DNA from: Falsiruegeria litorea R37
GTDB taxonomy: Bacteria > Pseudomonadota > Alphaproteobacteria > Rhodobacterales > Rhodobacteraceae
Length of the DNA: 64,000 bases
Direction of reading: 5' to 3'
NCBI RefSeq assembly: GCF_900172225.1
Contig: NZ_FWFO01000001.1
Location: 1,240,001-1,304,000, forward strand
The notes beneath the pieces were generated by a model that searched no databases, was not told where the DNA came from, and saw nothing but the letters and a program-made list of their open reading frames with translations. This document shows positions 16,538 to 25,212 of this stretch, one piece after another. The translations under genes and the position numbers were made by a program. Every line of letters starts with the position of its first letter. The stretch's first letter is position 1.

Positions 16538-17976
16538 CAGGCAATCTGTTGGTCATCATGTCGGACGAGCATCAGGCGCGCGCCATGGGCTGTGCAGGGC
16601 ATCCGATTGCACAAACGCCACATCTGGACGCTCTGGCGGCGCGTGGGACGCGGTTCACCAATGCCTATACGCCGTCGCCGATCTGCGTGCCTGCGCGCGC
16701 CAGCTTTGCCACGGGGCGCTATGCGCATGAGACGCGACTGTGGGACAATGCCATGCCGTACGACGGTTCGATCCCAGGCTGGGGGCATGCGTTGCAGGAC
16801 AAGGGCGTTCCGGTCGACAGCATCGGCAAGCTGCATTATCGCGCCGAAGAGGACCCGGCCGGTTTCGACACTGAGCATATCCCGATGATGGTGGCCGGGG
16901 GCGTTGGCATGGTTTGGGCCTCGATCCGCAAGGAAGACGAACGGATCATGGGCAAAGGCCGGATGCTGGGCGATTACATCGGACCGGGCAACAGCAAATA
17001 CACAGACTACGATGCAGCCGTAACAACGCGTACAGTGGAATGGTTGAAGGACCGCGCCGCGAGCGACGACACGCGGCCATGGTGCCTTTATGTCGGGCTG
17101 GTTGCGCCGCATTTCCCATTGGTGGTGCCGCAGGAATTCTATGACCTTTACCCGCACGACCAACTGCCCGAGCCAAAGCTTAACCCGCGCGACGGATACA
17201 CGCGTCATCCTTGGGTCGAAAAGCAGAACGCCTTTATGGACAGCGAGGCCAAGTTCAAGAACGAAGAGGAGCGGACGGCCGCAATCGCGTCTTACTATGG
17301 GCTGTGCAGTTGGCTGGACCACAACGTTGGTCAGATCATGGTGGGTCTTGAGCAGGCGGGCTTTGGTGCCGACACCACGGTTATCTATACCTCGGATCAC
17401 GGCGACAACGTTGGTGCGCGCGGGCTTTGGGGGAAATCCAACCTGTACCAGGAAAGCGCCGCTGTCCCGATGATCGTGACCGGTCCGGGTGTGGGGCAGG
17501 GGACCTGCGAAACGCCTGTCAGTTTGCTGGATGTCTCGGCCACCATCGCGGATCACTTTGACGCGCCGCTCAAGGCTTCGGACGGGGTGCGTTCGCTCTA
17601 TGAAATCGCCTCGGACGAGCCGGAGCCGGAGCGCCCAGTGTTCTCGGAATACCATGCGGCCGGTGCGGTGTCGGGGGCCTTCATGCTGCGGATCGGGCAG
17701 TGGAAATATCACCACTACGTCGGTTTCGCGCCCGAGCTGTTCGATCTGAACACCGACCCGGAAGAGACCCGCAACCTGGCCAATGACCCCGCTCACGCCG
17801 ACACGCTGGCCCGGATGGAGGCAGCGTTGCGCGAGATCTGCGACCCGGATGCGGTCGATCAACAAGCTTTCGACGATCAGGCGGCCTTGATCGCCAAATA
17901 CGGCGGCCGCGAGGCGGCCCTGAAACTTGGTGCGCCTGGTGCGACACCGCCCCCTGCGATGGAAAACACAAAATGA
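16534..17976 (+). CDS. Type I sulfatase (formylglycine-dependent)
   Basis: This 480-residue member of the alkaline phosphatase/sulfatase superfamily opens with metal ligands in SDEHQARAMGC. The activating signature CVPAR starts at Cys51 (C-x-P-x-R), where cysteine must become formylglycine. Later blocks include GKLHYR, VAPHFPLVVP, and the second metal site YTSDHGDN, followed by GLWGKSNLYQESAAVP. No signal peptide is visible, so it is probably cytoplasmic, like choline-sulfatase-type and phosphonate monoester hydrolase enzymes. It overlaps marR and the following hydrolase gene by four bases each. The substrate is unknown; the company of a ComA-family enzyme points to organosulfur metabolism. 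A formylglycine-generating enzyme is not in the window. Confidence 0.9.
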   Translation: MTGNLLVIMSDEHQARAMGCAGHPIAQTPHLDALAARGTRFTNAYTPSPICVPARASFATGRYAHETRLWDNAMPYDGSIPGWGHALQDKGVPVDSIGKLHYRAEEDPAGFDTEHIPMMVAGGVGMVWASIRKEDERIMGKGRMLGDYIGPGNSKYTDYDAAVTTRTVEWLKDRAASDDTRPWCLYVGLVAPHFPLVVPQEFYDLYPHDQLPEPKLNPRDGYTRHPWVEKQNAFMDSEAKFKNEEERTAAIASYYGLCSWLDHNVGQIMVGLEQAGFGADTTVIYTSDHGDNVGARGLWGKSNLYQESAAVPMIVTGPGVGQGTCETPVSLLDVSATIADHFDAPLKASDGVRSLYEIASDEPEPERPVFSEYHAAGAVSGAFMLRIGQWKYHHYVGFAPELFDLNTDPEETRNLANDPAHADTLARMEAALREICDPDAVDQQAFDDQAALIAKYGGREAALKLGAPGATPPPAMENTK

Positions 17977-18821
17977 AACTGACCATTCTCGGCTCGGGCT
18001 CTCCCGAAGCTTATGCCCGCCGTGCCTCCACCGGTTATCTGCTGGAAATCGGCGACGACAAGATCCTGTTTGATTGCGGTGGCGGCGTGTTCGACAACCT
18101 TGTGCGGTCTGGCCGCGTGCCAAGTGACATCACGCATCTGTTTTTCACCCATCTGCACACCGACCACATGATGGATTACGCCCGCCTTGTGCATGCCGCC
18201 TGGGACGAAGGCGCGCCGCCGCTCAAGGTCTGGGGGCCCAGCCCGATTGCGCGCATGACCGAAGGCTACTTTGGCCGTGATGGTGTGTTGTCGCCCGATC
18301 TGTACGCCCGAACAGAACTGGCCCCCAGTCAGCAGGTCTGGGTCGCACGCGGCGGCACCCTGCCACGCGCCTGGCCCGCTCCGGACGTGACCGAGATCAA
18401 GCCTGGCTTTGCGTATCAAGGCAACGGGTGGGAGCTGAAAAGCTGTGAAGTGCCACATGCCCAACCGGCGTTTGATTGCATGGCCTTTTCGGTTGAGGCC
18501 GGCGGCAAGAAGTTCGTCTATTCCGGTGATGCAGGCATTTGTGATGCTTTGACCGAACTGACGGCGGATGCCGACCTGTTGATCCACTGGTGCTATCGCC
18601 TGTCCACCGATGACATCCACCCCGCAATTGCCGAGTTTTCGCCCACGCCAGAACATATCGCCAAGATGGCCCAGTCTGCAGGCGTCAAGGAACTGCTGAT
18701 CACCCATTTCCGCATCCACATGGACAGCGAAGAGGGGCACATCAGCGCCAAGGCAGAGTTGAAAGAGCACTTTGCAGGCCCGGCAACGATTGTCGAAGAT
18801 CTGGACGTTTACGAGATCTGA
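17973..18821 (+). CDS. MBL-fold metallohydrolase
   Basis: This 282-residue metallo-beta-lactamase-fold protein resembles the RNase Z/arylsulfatase-like branch. The zinc motif FFTHLHTDHMMDY (H-x-H-x-DH) lies at about 58-70. Further ligands are expected at EVPHAQPAFDCMAF, SGDAG and ITHFRIHMDSEEGH. No signal peptide is seen. It overlaps the sulfatase by four bases. An RNA-processing role is unlikely in this operon; hydrolysis of an ester or lactone intermediate is more plausible, but the substrate cannot be assigned. Confidence 0.88.
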   Translation: MKLTILGSGSPEAYARRASTGYLLEIGDDKILFDCGGGVFDNLVRSGRVPSDITHLFFTHLHTDHMMDYARLVHAAWDEGAPPLKVWGPSPIARMTEGYFGRDGVLSPDLYARTELAPSQQVWVARGGTLPRAWPAPDVTEIKPGFAYQGNGWELKSCEVPHAQPAFDCMAFSVEAGGKKFVYSGDAGICDALTELTADADLLIHWCYRLSTDDIHPAIAEFSPTPEHIAKMAQSAGVKELLITHFRIHMDSEEGHISAKAELKEHFAGPATIVEDLDVYEI

Positions 18822-18965
18822 TCGACTTGGGATCGCCTGCGCGCCTCTCTCTCCCCTCGGCGCGCGGTCGGTCCCTGTTTCTTGTGCCTTGGGCATGTGA
18901 TTGACCTCGGGGCTTTAGCAGTGATTATGCCGTCATGCCAAAGAAGGGATGAGGGGAGCACAATC

Positions 18966-19814
18966 ATGAAACTGTTGCGGTTTGGAGAGGTCGGCGCCGA
19001 AAAGCCGGGGCTGCTGGCCTCAGATGGTACCTTGCGCGATCTGTCGGGCTATGTGGCCGATATCTCGGGCGCGGCCTTGTCGGATGCGGGGCTGGAGCAG
19101 CTGCGCGCCATTGACCCGGACAGCCTGCCTGTCGTCGAGGGCAATCCGCGCCTTGGCCCCTGTGTCGGCTCTGTCGGCAAATACTTGTGCATCGGTCTGA
19201 ACTATTCGGATCACGCGGCCGAAGCCGGATTGCCCATCCCTGAACACCCAATCCTGTTCATGAAGGCCAATTCGGCCATTTCCGGCCCGAATGATGATGT
19301 GGTGATGCCGCGCGGATCGACCAAGACCGATTGGGAGATCGAATTGGGCGTCGTGATCGGGACCAGGGCCAAATACGTCAGCGAAGCGGACGCGCTGAGC
19401 CATGTGGCGGGGTACTGTATCGCCAATGATGTCTCGGAGCGCGATTTTCAGATGCATCTGACGGGGCAGTGGACCAAGGGCAAATCCTGCGACACCTTTG
19501 GCCCGACAGGCCCCTGGCTGGTCACGCGCGACGAGGTGCCGGAACCGCAGGCCCTGTCGATGTATCTGGACGTCAACGGCCAGCGGATGCAGACCGGAAA
19601 CACCAGCACCATGATCTTTTCCGTGGCGCAGATCATCTCTCACCTGAGCCAGCTTTTCACATTGCATCCTGGTGACGTCATTTCGACGGGCACGCCGCCG
19701 GGCGTGGGGATGGGCATCAAGCCTCAACCGATCTATCTGAAAGCGGGTGACGTGATGGAATTGGGCATCGACGGTTTGGGCCAGCAATGCCAAGTGGTGC
19801 GCGCCGATGACTAG
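18966..19814 (+). CDS. Fumarylacetoacetate hydrolase (FAH) family protein
   Basis: This 282-residue protein uses ATG 18966, preceded by GAGGGGAG. After an N-terminal cap (about 1-65), the FAH domain shows KYLCIGLNYSDHAAEAG, metal ligands in TDWEIELGVVIG (E-x-E), IANDVSERDFQ, and the C-terminal GDVISTGTPPGVGMG. The family includes ureidoglycolate lyase-like, 2-keto-4-pentenoate hydratase and dideoxy-keto-sugar-acid hydrolases that act on 2-oxo acids. It follows the MBL gene after 144 bases with no clear terminator, so it may belong to the same transcript. A carbon-carbon cleaving or hydrating step on an oxo-acid is the likely job. Confidence 0.9.
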   Translation: MKLLRFGEVGAEKPGLLASDGTLRDLSGYVADISGAALSDAGLEQLRAIDPDSLPVVEGNPRLGPCVGSVGKYLCIGLNYSDHAAEAGLPIPEHPILFMKANSAISGPNDDVVMPRGSTKTDWEIELGVVIGTRAKYVSEADALSHVAGYCIANDVSERDFQMHLTGQWTKGKSCDTFGPTGPWLVTRDEVPEPQALSMYLDVNGQRMQTGNTSTMIFSVAQIISHLSQLFTLHPGDVISTGTPPGVGMGIKPQPIYLKAGDVMELGIDGLGQQCQVVRADD

Positions 19815-19904
19815 GGTCATTGTGCTGCTCTGAATTTTTTCGAGCGACATCAATTCCCTGTTCGAGTTTTTGCGTGGCAATAGCAGGTTCTGTTCGGATC
19901 GCTA

Positions 19905-19933
19905 TTGACGTCCCAGACCGGCTGTTTTACCAA
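19905..19933 (+). promoter_or_regulatory. Sigma-70-type promoter of tRNA-Gly
   Basis: A TTGACG (-35, 19905-19910) and TACCAA (-10, 19928-19933) are separated by exactly 17 bases, ending 13 bases before the mature tRNA 5' end. Confidence 0.55.
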
Positions 19934-19946
19934 GCAAAAATTCTTG

Positions 19947-20020
19947 GCGGGTATGGTGAAATGGTATCATAAGAGCCTTCCAAGCTTAAGGTGCGGGTTC
20001 GATTCCCGCTACCCGCTCCA
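19947..20020 (+). tRNA. tRNA-Gly (anticodon TCC)
   Basis: The acceptor arms GCGGGTA (19947-19953) and TACCCGC (20010-20016) pair perfectly. The T arm GCGGG-TTCGATT-CCCGC is canonical, the anticodon loop is CTTCCAA with anticodon TCC at 19979-19981, and CCA is encoded at 20018-20020. It reads GGA codons. The following bases to 20234 contain no gene that I can support. Confidence 0.97.
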
Positions 20021-20234
20021 AGAATACCCCAGCTCAGCATTGTTGCCCGTAACCCGATGAAATTCGGGCATGAACGGCCTATGGTCGTATTTACCTCGGG
20101 ACGCGGCAAAGGGTCCCGTGGGCGATCTGGCAAGTGTTGACTGCTTGACCCTTCCGTCTCTGCCCGCCATGAAACGGAACGACGCTTGGCCCAGGGGGCC
20201 AGGTCAGGGTATCACTCAGAACCAAAGGCCCACC

Positions 20235-22052
20235 ATGGCAAGACGACCAGCGCAACAGACCACAACCGCCGCCCCCGGAGGCAGCGAGGAGCGCGAACGT
20301 TCCAAGAAGATCGGCGTTCTGCGCGCGTTGTGGCCATTCATGTTGCCGTACAAAGCACTGATGCTCGGGGCCACGATTGCTCTGGTTCTGACGGCGGCCA
20401 TGTCGCTGACCCTGCCGCTGGCAGTGCGCCGTGTGGTCGACAACTTCCGGATCGGGGATTCAGATGTTCTGAACCTTTATTTCATGGCCGCCATGGGCAT
20501 TGCCGCCGTTCTGGCGGTGGGGACCGGTGTGCGCTATGCGCTGGTAACCCGGTTGGGTGAACGTGTGGTGGCCGACATCCGGATCGCCGTCTTTGACCGC
20601 GTGATCGGGATGAGCCCCGAGTTCTATGAAAAGATCATGACCGGCGAGGTGCTCAGCCGGATCACCACCGACACGACGCTGATCCAATCGGTTCTGGGCT
20701 CGTCTGTTTCGATTGCGCTGCGCAACATGCTGCTCTTTGCGGGTGGTATGGTGCTGATGCTGCTGACCTCGGCCAAGCTGACGGGCATGGTGCTGTTGAT
20801 CGTGCCTGCCGTGGTGGTGCCGATCCTGGTGCTGGGGCGCAGGTTGCGGGTGATCAGCCGCGAGAACCAGGACTGGATCGCGGCCTCGTCCGGCAACGCG
20901 GGCGAGGCGCTTGGCGCGGTGCAGACGGTCCAGTCTTTTACCAACGAAAACGCCAGCCGCGAGCGGTTCGCGGATATGACCGAGACGTCTTATATCGTCT
21001 CGAAAAAGCGAATCCAGACACGTGCGGTTCTGACCGTGATCGTGATTTTCCTGGTTTTCACCGGCATCGTGGGCGTCTTGTGGATGGGCGCCAATGACGT
21101 CCGCCAGGGAGAGATGACCGAAGGTACTCTGATCCAGTTCGTGATCTATTCCATCATCATGGCAGGCTCTGTCGCCGCCCTGTCCGAGATCTGGAGCGAG
21201 TTGCAGCGTGCCGCTGGTGCCACGGAACGGCTGGTCGAATTGCTCAACGCCCAAGACACGGTTCTGGATCCCGAAGGCCCCGTTGCTGTGCCGGACCCTG
21301 TGACGGGTGAGATTCAGTTCAACGACGTCACCTTCCGCTATCCCGCACGGCCCGAAACGCTGGCGTTGGACAGCATGTCCTTGACGGTGAAGCCAGGAGA
21401 AACCGTGGCCTTTGTTGGCCCATCTGGGGCGGGCAAGACCACCGTGATCCAGATGATCCAGCGGTTCTATGACCCTGATCAGGGGCAGATCACCCTGGAC
21501 GGCGTCGCCTTGACCGACATGCGTCGCGACAGCTTTCGTCGCGCCATCGCCATGGTGCCCCAGGACCCGGTGATCTTTGCCGCCTCGGCCCGCGAGAACA
21601 TCCGCTTTGGTCGCCCCGGCGCCACCGATGCCGAGGTCGAGCAGGCCGCGCGCGCGGCGGCAGCGCATGACTTCATCTCGGCGCTGCCGGATGGCTATGA
21701 CAGCTTTGTCGGCGAACGCGGAGTGATGCTTTCGGGCGGTCAGAAACAGCGCATCGCCATCGCCCGCGCCATCCTGCGGGACGCGCCGGTACTGCTTCTG
21801 GACGAGGCGACCTCGGCGCTGGATGCGGAAAGCGAACGCGCCGTTCAACAGGCGGTGGACGAGCTGAGCGAGGGGCGCACGACGCTGATCGTGGCGCACC
21901 GCCTGGCGACGGTGAAAAAGGCGGACCGCATCGTGGTGATGGAAAACGGTCAGATCGTCGATCAGGGCACCCATGATGAGTTGGTGGCCAGCGATGGCCT
22001 GTATTCCCGTTTGGCCCGTCTGCAATTCACTGATGGTTTGGCGGCCGAATAA
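20235..22052 (+). CDS. ABC exporter half-transporter (fused TM and ATPase domains)
   Basis: This 605-residue B-subfamily (MsbA-like) exporter is called from ATG 20235. The longer in-frame start lies in non-coding sequence after the tRNA. A charged N-terminal tail of about 30 residues is followed by six TM helices to about residue 330. The ATPase domain has Walker A GPSGAGKTT (about 400), signature LSGGQKQR, Walker B VLLLDEATSALD and the switch histidine in IVAHRLATVKKADR. It should act as a homodimer; lipids, peptides or drugs are possible substrates. No neighbour identifies the substrate. Confidence 0.92.
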   Translation: MARRPAQQTTTAAPGGSEERERSKKIGVLRALWPFMLPYKALMLGATIALVLTAAMSLTLPLAVRRVVDNFRIGDSDVLNLYFMAAMGIAAVLAVGTGVRYALVTRLGERVVADIRIAVFDRVIGMSPEFYEKIMTGEVLSRITTDTTLIQSVLGSSVSIALRNMLLFAGGMVLMLLTSAKLTGMVLLIVPAVVVPILVLGRRLRVISRENQDWIAASSGNAGEALGAVQTVQSFTNENASRERFADMTETSYIVSKKRIQTRAVLTVIVIFLVFTGIVGVLWMGANDVRQGEMTEGTLIQFVIYSIIMAGSVAALSEIWSELQRAAGATERLVELLNAQDTVLDPEGPVAVPDPVTGEIQFNDVTFRYPARPETLALDSMSLTVKPGETVAFVGPSGAGKTTVIQMIQRFYDPDQGQITLDGVALTDMRRDSFRRAIAMVPQDPVIFAASARENIRFGRPGATDAEVEQAARAAAAHDFISALPDGYDSFVGERGVMLSGGQKQRIAIARAILRDAPVLLLDEATSALDAESERAVQQAVDELSEGRTTLIVAHRLATVKKADRIVVMENGQIVDQGTHDELVASDGLYSRLARLQFTDGLAAE

Positions 22053-22123
22053 TTCCCCCTGCTTGAGTTTGGATAGGCTGCTACCCCTGCTGCAAACCTG
22101 ACACGTAGCAACGGAGTAGTGAC

Positions 22124-22552
22124 ATGGGCCTGTGGAATTTCATCAAGGACAGCGGCAAATCCATCTTTGGCGGCGATGACGCCGAACCGACAAAAGAAGC
22201 GCTGGAGCAAGAGATCGCCGACCTGGGTCTGGACGCATCTGGCGTCGACATCGCGGTTGAGGGTGACACCGTCAAGCTGACGGGTGCCGCTGCCAGCGAC
22301 GAGCTCAAGGAAAAGCTGATCCTGGCCGTCGGCAACGTCGAAGGCGTGGCAGCGGTTGAGGAAGACGTTGCATCGCAAGGCGCCGAGCCGGTGTTCCACA
22401 CCGTCGAAAAGGGCGACACCCTGTGGGCGGTTGCCGAGAAGACCCTGGGCCACGGCGCCAAGTATCAAGAGATATTTGAGGCCAACAAACCAATGCTTAG
22501 CCACCCCGACAAGATCTATCCGGGTCAGATGCTGCGCATCCCGCAGGCGTAA
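22124..22552 (+). CDS. BON-LysM domain protein (YgaU/Kbp-like)
   Basis: This 142-residue protein has the same layout as E. coli Kbp (YgaU). A short helix (GLWNFIKDSGKSIFGG) is followed by a BON domain (about 25-85, VEGDTVKLTGAAASDELKEKLILAVGNVEGV) and a C-terminal LysM domain (about 90-140, FHTVEKGDTLWAVAEKTLG to IYPGQMLRIP). No signal peptide is present, so like Kbp it may be cytoplasmic. In E. coli the protein binds potassium; that function is only inferred here. It ends at a strong terminator. Confidence 0.9.
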   Translation: MGLWNFIKDSGKSIFGGDDAEPTKEALEQEIADLGLDASGVDIAVEGDTVKLTGAAASDELKEKLILAVGNVEGVAAVEEDVASQGAEPVFHTVEKGDTLWAVAEKTLGHGAKYQEIFEANKPMLSHPDKIYPGQMLRIPQA

Positions 22553-22572
22553 CACCACCCGAAAACCCTGCA

Positions 22573-22609
22573 CAAACCGCCCGGCTCCCGTCGCGGCGGT
22601 TTGTTTATT
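22573..22609 (+). terminator. Rho-independent terminator
   Basis: CAAACCGCC (22573-22581) and GGCGGTTTG (22595-22603) form a 9-bp stem followed by TTTATT. It ends the BON-LysM gene. Confidence 0.85.
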
Positions 22610-22626
22610 GCGCGCGGGGCTTACGG

Positions 22627-23070
22627 TCAGGACACCGATCCCCCCATCGCCAGGGCGCGCAGATAGGCCTCTCCCAATTCCAGCGCGCTTGCGGTGACGG
22701 GCACGGTCTCATTGCCTGTGACGTCCGACTTGCGGCTCCAGAAATACCGCCCCTTGCGGCGCGAGCAGGCGTGAATGCGGATTTCGCCCCAATCGGTGTG
22801 GCGGGTCACATCCACGCCCTTTGAGCCGAGGTAAAGGCTCTTCTTGGTCTTTACTCCGGCCAAGCGCATCAACTCGGCATCATAGGCATCGACCAGTTCG
22901 GCGGCGTTGCGTTTGGTGAACAGCTTGTCGAAATCGGGGTGTTCCGGCGGGATGAACCGGCAGTGCGTCAGTGCGTCCAGAATTGCGATGCCCAGCTCTT
23001 CGGCTGTGGCGTCCGGGGACAGGACATGGCGCACGTCGCTCGGCCAAGCGCCGCTCATAAGATAGGCCAC
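22627..23070 (-). CDS. Small protein resembling CdiI-type (DUF1436) immunity proteins
   Basis: This 147-residue soluble protein starts at GTG 23070 (ATG 23058 is an alternative). It contains SGAWPSDVRHVLSPDATAEELG near the start, YLGSKGVDVTRHTDWGEIRIHACSR in the middle, and ends with a helix ALELGEAYLRALAMGG. The two half-similar LG-x-A-x-x-x-AL helices and overall layout recall the DUF1436 family, which includes contact-dependent inhibition immunity proteins; this is a tentative recognition. No cdiA, cdiB or toxin fragment lies nearby, so if the call is right it is an orphan. Confidence 0.5.
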   Translation of the reverse strand: MAYLMSGAWPSDVRHVLSPDATAEELGIAILDALTHCRFIPPEHPDFDKLFTKRNAAELVDAYDAELMRLAGVKTKKSLYLGSKGVDVTRHTDWGEIRIHACSRRKGRYFWSRKSDVTGNETVPVTASALELGEAYLRALAMGGSVS

Positions 23071-23311
23071 GCCCGGCAGCCCGCGAAGGACATTTGCCTC
23101 CTGACTGATGGTTTTCAGCTACGAAGTTGCTCTATAGGAGGTTTTCCGCGCCATTCGCCGTAGCGTCAAAACCCGGGTGGCGCGACGTCACTCATGCCGA
23201 TTTTTCGATCTGGGGCTATGCGCTTGCTTGCACAAGAGCGGGAGAGGTCGCATCTTGGGCTTAAAGAAATCGCCTTGCCCGGGGAACGGGCAGACGTTGG
23301 GAGGATACCGG

Positions 23312-25201
23312 ATGACTTTTGCAACCGTCGCTGATCGCGCGCGCATCGAAAATGAAATGAGCTGGGAAGAGCGGGACGTCCCCGTCACCCTGCATCAACT
23401 GCTGTCGCGCACGGCTGGCAAGTTTCCGTCCCGAAACGCCATGAGCTATCAATTGCTCTCGGGCCCCACCGACAAGGCCGAGACGCTGACCTGGCAGCAA
23501 TTGCTGGACAAGACCAACCAGGCTGCGAACCTGTTCCGCTCGCTCGGCGTGGGTGAAAACGATGTGGTTGCCTATATCCTGCCCAACTGTAACGAGACAC
23601 TGCTGACCTTCCTGGGCGGTGCCATCGCGGGGATCGTGAACCCGATCAACCCGCTTTTGGAGCCCGAGCAGATCGCCTCGATCCTGCGCGAGACAAACGC
23701 CAAGGTAGTTGTCACGCTCAAGCCGTTTCCCAAGACGGATGTGGCGCAAAAGGTGGCCGAGGCGGTGCGCCACGCTCCAGGTGTGAACACTGTGCTCGAG
23801 GTGGACCTGAACCGTTATCTGACGCCGCCAAAGTCTTGGATTGTTCCGCTTATCCGGCCCAAGATTGAGAACAAGGAAAAGGTCGCACATGCGGATTACA
23901 AGAACTTCAACAAAGAGCTGAACAAACAGCCCAAGAAGTTGGCCTTTGCCGATAGCACCGAGGACCGCGTCGCCTGCTATTTCCACACCGGTGGCACCAC
24001 CGGCATGCCCAAGGTCGCGCAGCACAAGTATTCCGGTTTGATCTACAACTCGTGGCTGACGTCCGAACTGCTATACACCGAGCAGGACGTGATCATGTGT
24101 CCGCTGCCCCTATTCCACGTCTTTGCCTGCCATGTGATCGTGATGGCGGCCGTGGCGTCCGGTGCGCATGTGGTCTTCCCCACGCCGCAGGGCTATCGCG
24201 GCGATGGCGTGTTCGACAACTTCTGGAAGCTGATCGAACGTTGGAAGGTGACGTTCATCATCACCGTTCCCACCGCCATCTCGGCCAAGATGCAGCGCCC
24301 GGTGGATGCCGATATTTCGACCGTGAAGACCGCTTTCTCTGGGTCGGCTCCGCTGCCGGTAGAATTGTTCCGCCGCTTTGAAGAAGCCACCAACATCAAG
24401 ATCATCGAAGGGTATGGTTTGACCGAGGCAACCTGCCTGGTGTCGTGCAACCCCATCGACGGCGAAAAGAAAATCGGTTCGATCGGGATCACTTTCCCTT
24501 ACACGGACGTCAAGATCCTGAACAACACGCCCGATGGCCCCATCGAGGCTGGCGTAGACGAGATTGGCGAAATTTGCATCTCGAACCCCGGTATCTATGC
24601 GGGCAACACCTATACCGAGGCGGAAAAGAACGCAGATCTCTATCATTTCGACAAATACCTGCGCACCGGTGATCTGGGCCGCGTGGATGGCGACGGCTAT
24701 CTGTGGATCACGGGACGCGCCAAGGACCTGATCATCCGCGGCGGTCACAACATTGACCCGGCCGAGATCGAAGAGGCCCTGTTGGGACACGAAGCGGTGG
24801 CCTTCGCCGGTGCTATCGGTCAGCCGGACGAGCACGCAGGCGAAGTGCCTTGTGCCTTTGTCGAACTGGTCGAAGGAGCCTCGGTCACGCCCGAGGAACT
24901 GATGGAGTACTGCAAGGTGCACGTGCACGAACGCGCCGCGCAGCCCAAGCACATGACCATCCTGGACGAACTGCCCAAAACCGCAGTGGGCAAGGTGTTC
25001 AAACCCGATCTGCGCAAGAACGCCATCACCCGCGTGTATAACGGGGCATTGGAAGAGGCTGGTCTGGCGGCCCGTGTGGTCTCGGTCATCGATGACAAGA
25101 AACGCGGCCTTGTCGCGCAGCTTGACGCAAACGGCAGCTCGGACGACGATGTCGCCAAGGTACTGGGTGGTCACACCCGGCCATGGGAGTGGGCGGCCTG
25201 A
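23312..25201 (+). CDS. Acyl-CoA synthetase (AMP-forming)
   Basis: This 629-residue ANL enzyme activates a carboxylic acid to its CoA thioester. ATG 23312 has TTGGGAGG just upstream; the longer open frame is rejected. Key motifs are the P-loop FHTGGTTGMPK (about 227-237), GYGLTEATCLVS, RTGDLGRVDGDGYLWITGRAKDLI and the catalytic lysine in LPKTAVGKVFKPDLRK. After that lysine the chain runs on for about 70 residues (to HTRPWEWAA), longer than usual. The alpha/beta hydrolase starts 11 bases downstream, so the two form an operon. A medium- or long-chain acid is likely, but the substrate is not fixed by sequence. Confidence 0.9.
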   Translation: MTFATVADRARIENEMSWEERDVPVTLHQLLSRTAGKFPSRNAMSYQLLSGPTDKAETLTWQQLLDKTNQAANLFRSLGVGENDVVAYILPNCNETLLTFLGGAIAGIVNPINPLLEPEQIASILRETNAKVVVTLKPFPKTDVAQKVAEAVRHAPGVNTVLEVDLNRYLTPPKSWIVPLIRPKIENKEKVAHADYKNFNKELNKQPKKLAFADSTEDRVACYFHTGGTTGMPKVAQHKYSGLIYNSWLTSELLYTEQDVIMCPLPLFHVFACHVIVMAAVASGAHVVFPTPQGYRGDGVFDNFWKLIERWKVTFIITVPTAISAKMQRPVDADISTVKTAFSGSAPLPVELFRRFEEATNIKIIEGYGLTEATCLVSCNPIDGEKKIGSIGITFPYTDVKILNNTPDGPIEAGVDEIGEICISNPGIYAGNTYTEAEKNADLYHFDKYLRTGDLGRVDGDGYLWITGRAKDLIIRGGHNIDPAEIEEALLGHEAVAFAGAIGQPDEHAGEVPCAFVELVEGASVTPEELMEYCKVHVHERAAQPKHMTILDELPKTAVGKVFKPDLRKNAITRVYNGALEEAGLAARVVSVIDDKKRGLVAQLDANGSSDDDVAKVLGGHTRPWEWAA

Positions 25202-25212
25202 GCGGAGGGCAA

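Noticed and set aside
16426-18123. 565-codon minus-strand open frame
   Set aside because: Antisense to the sulfatase, whose CVPAR and metal motifs are unambiguous.
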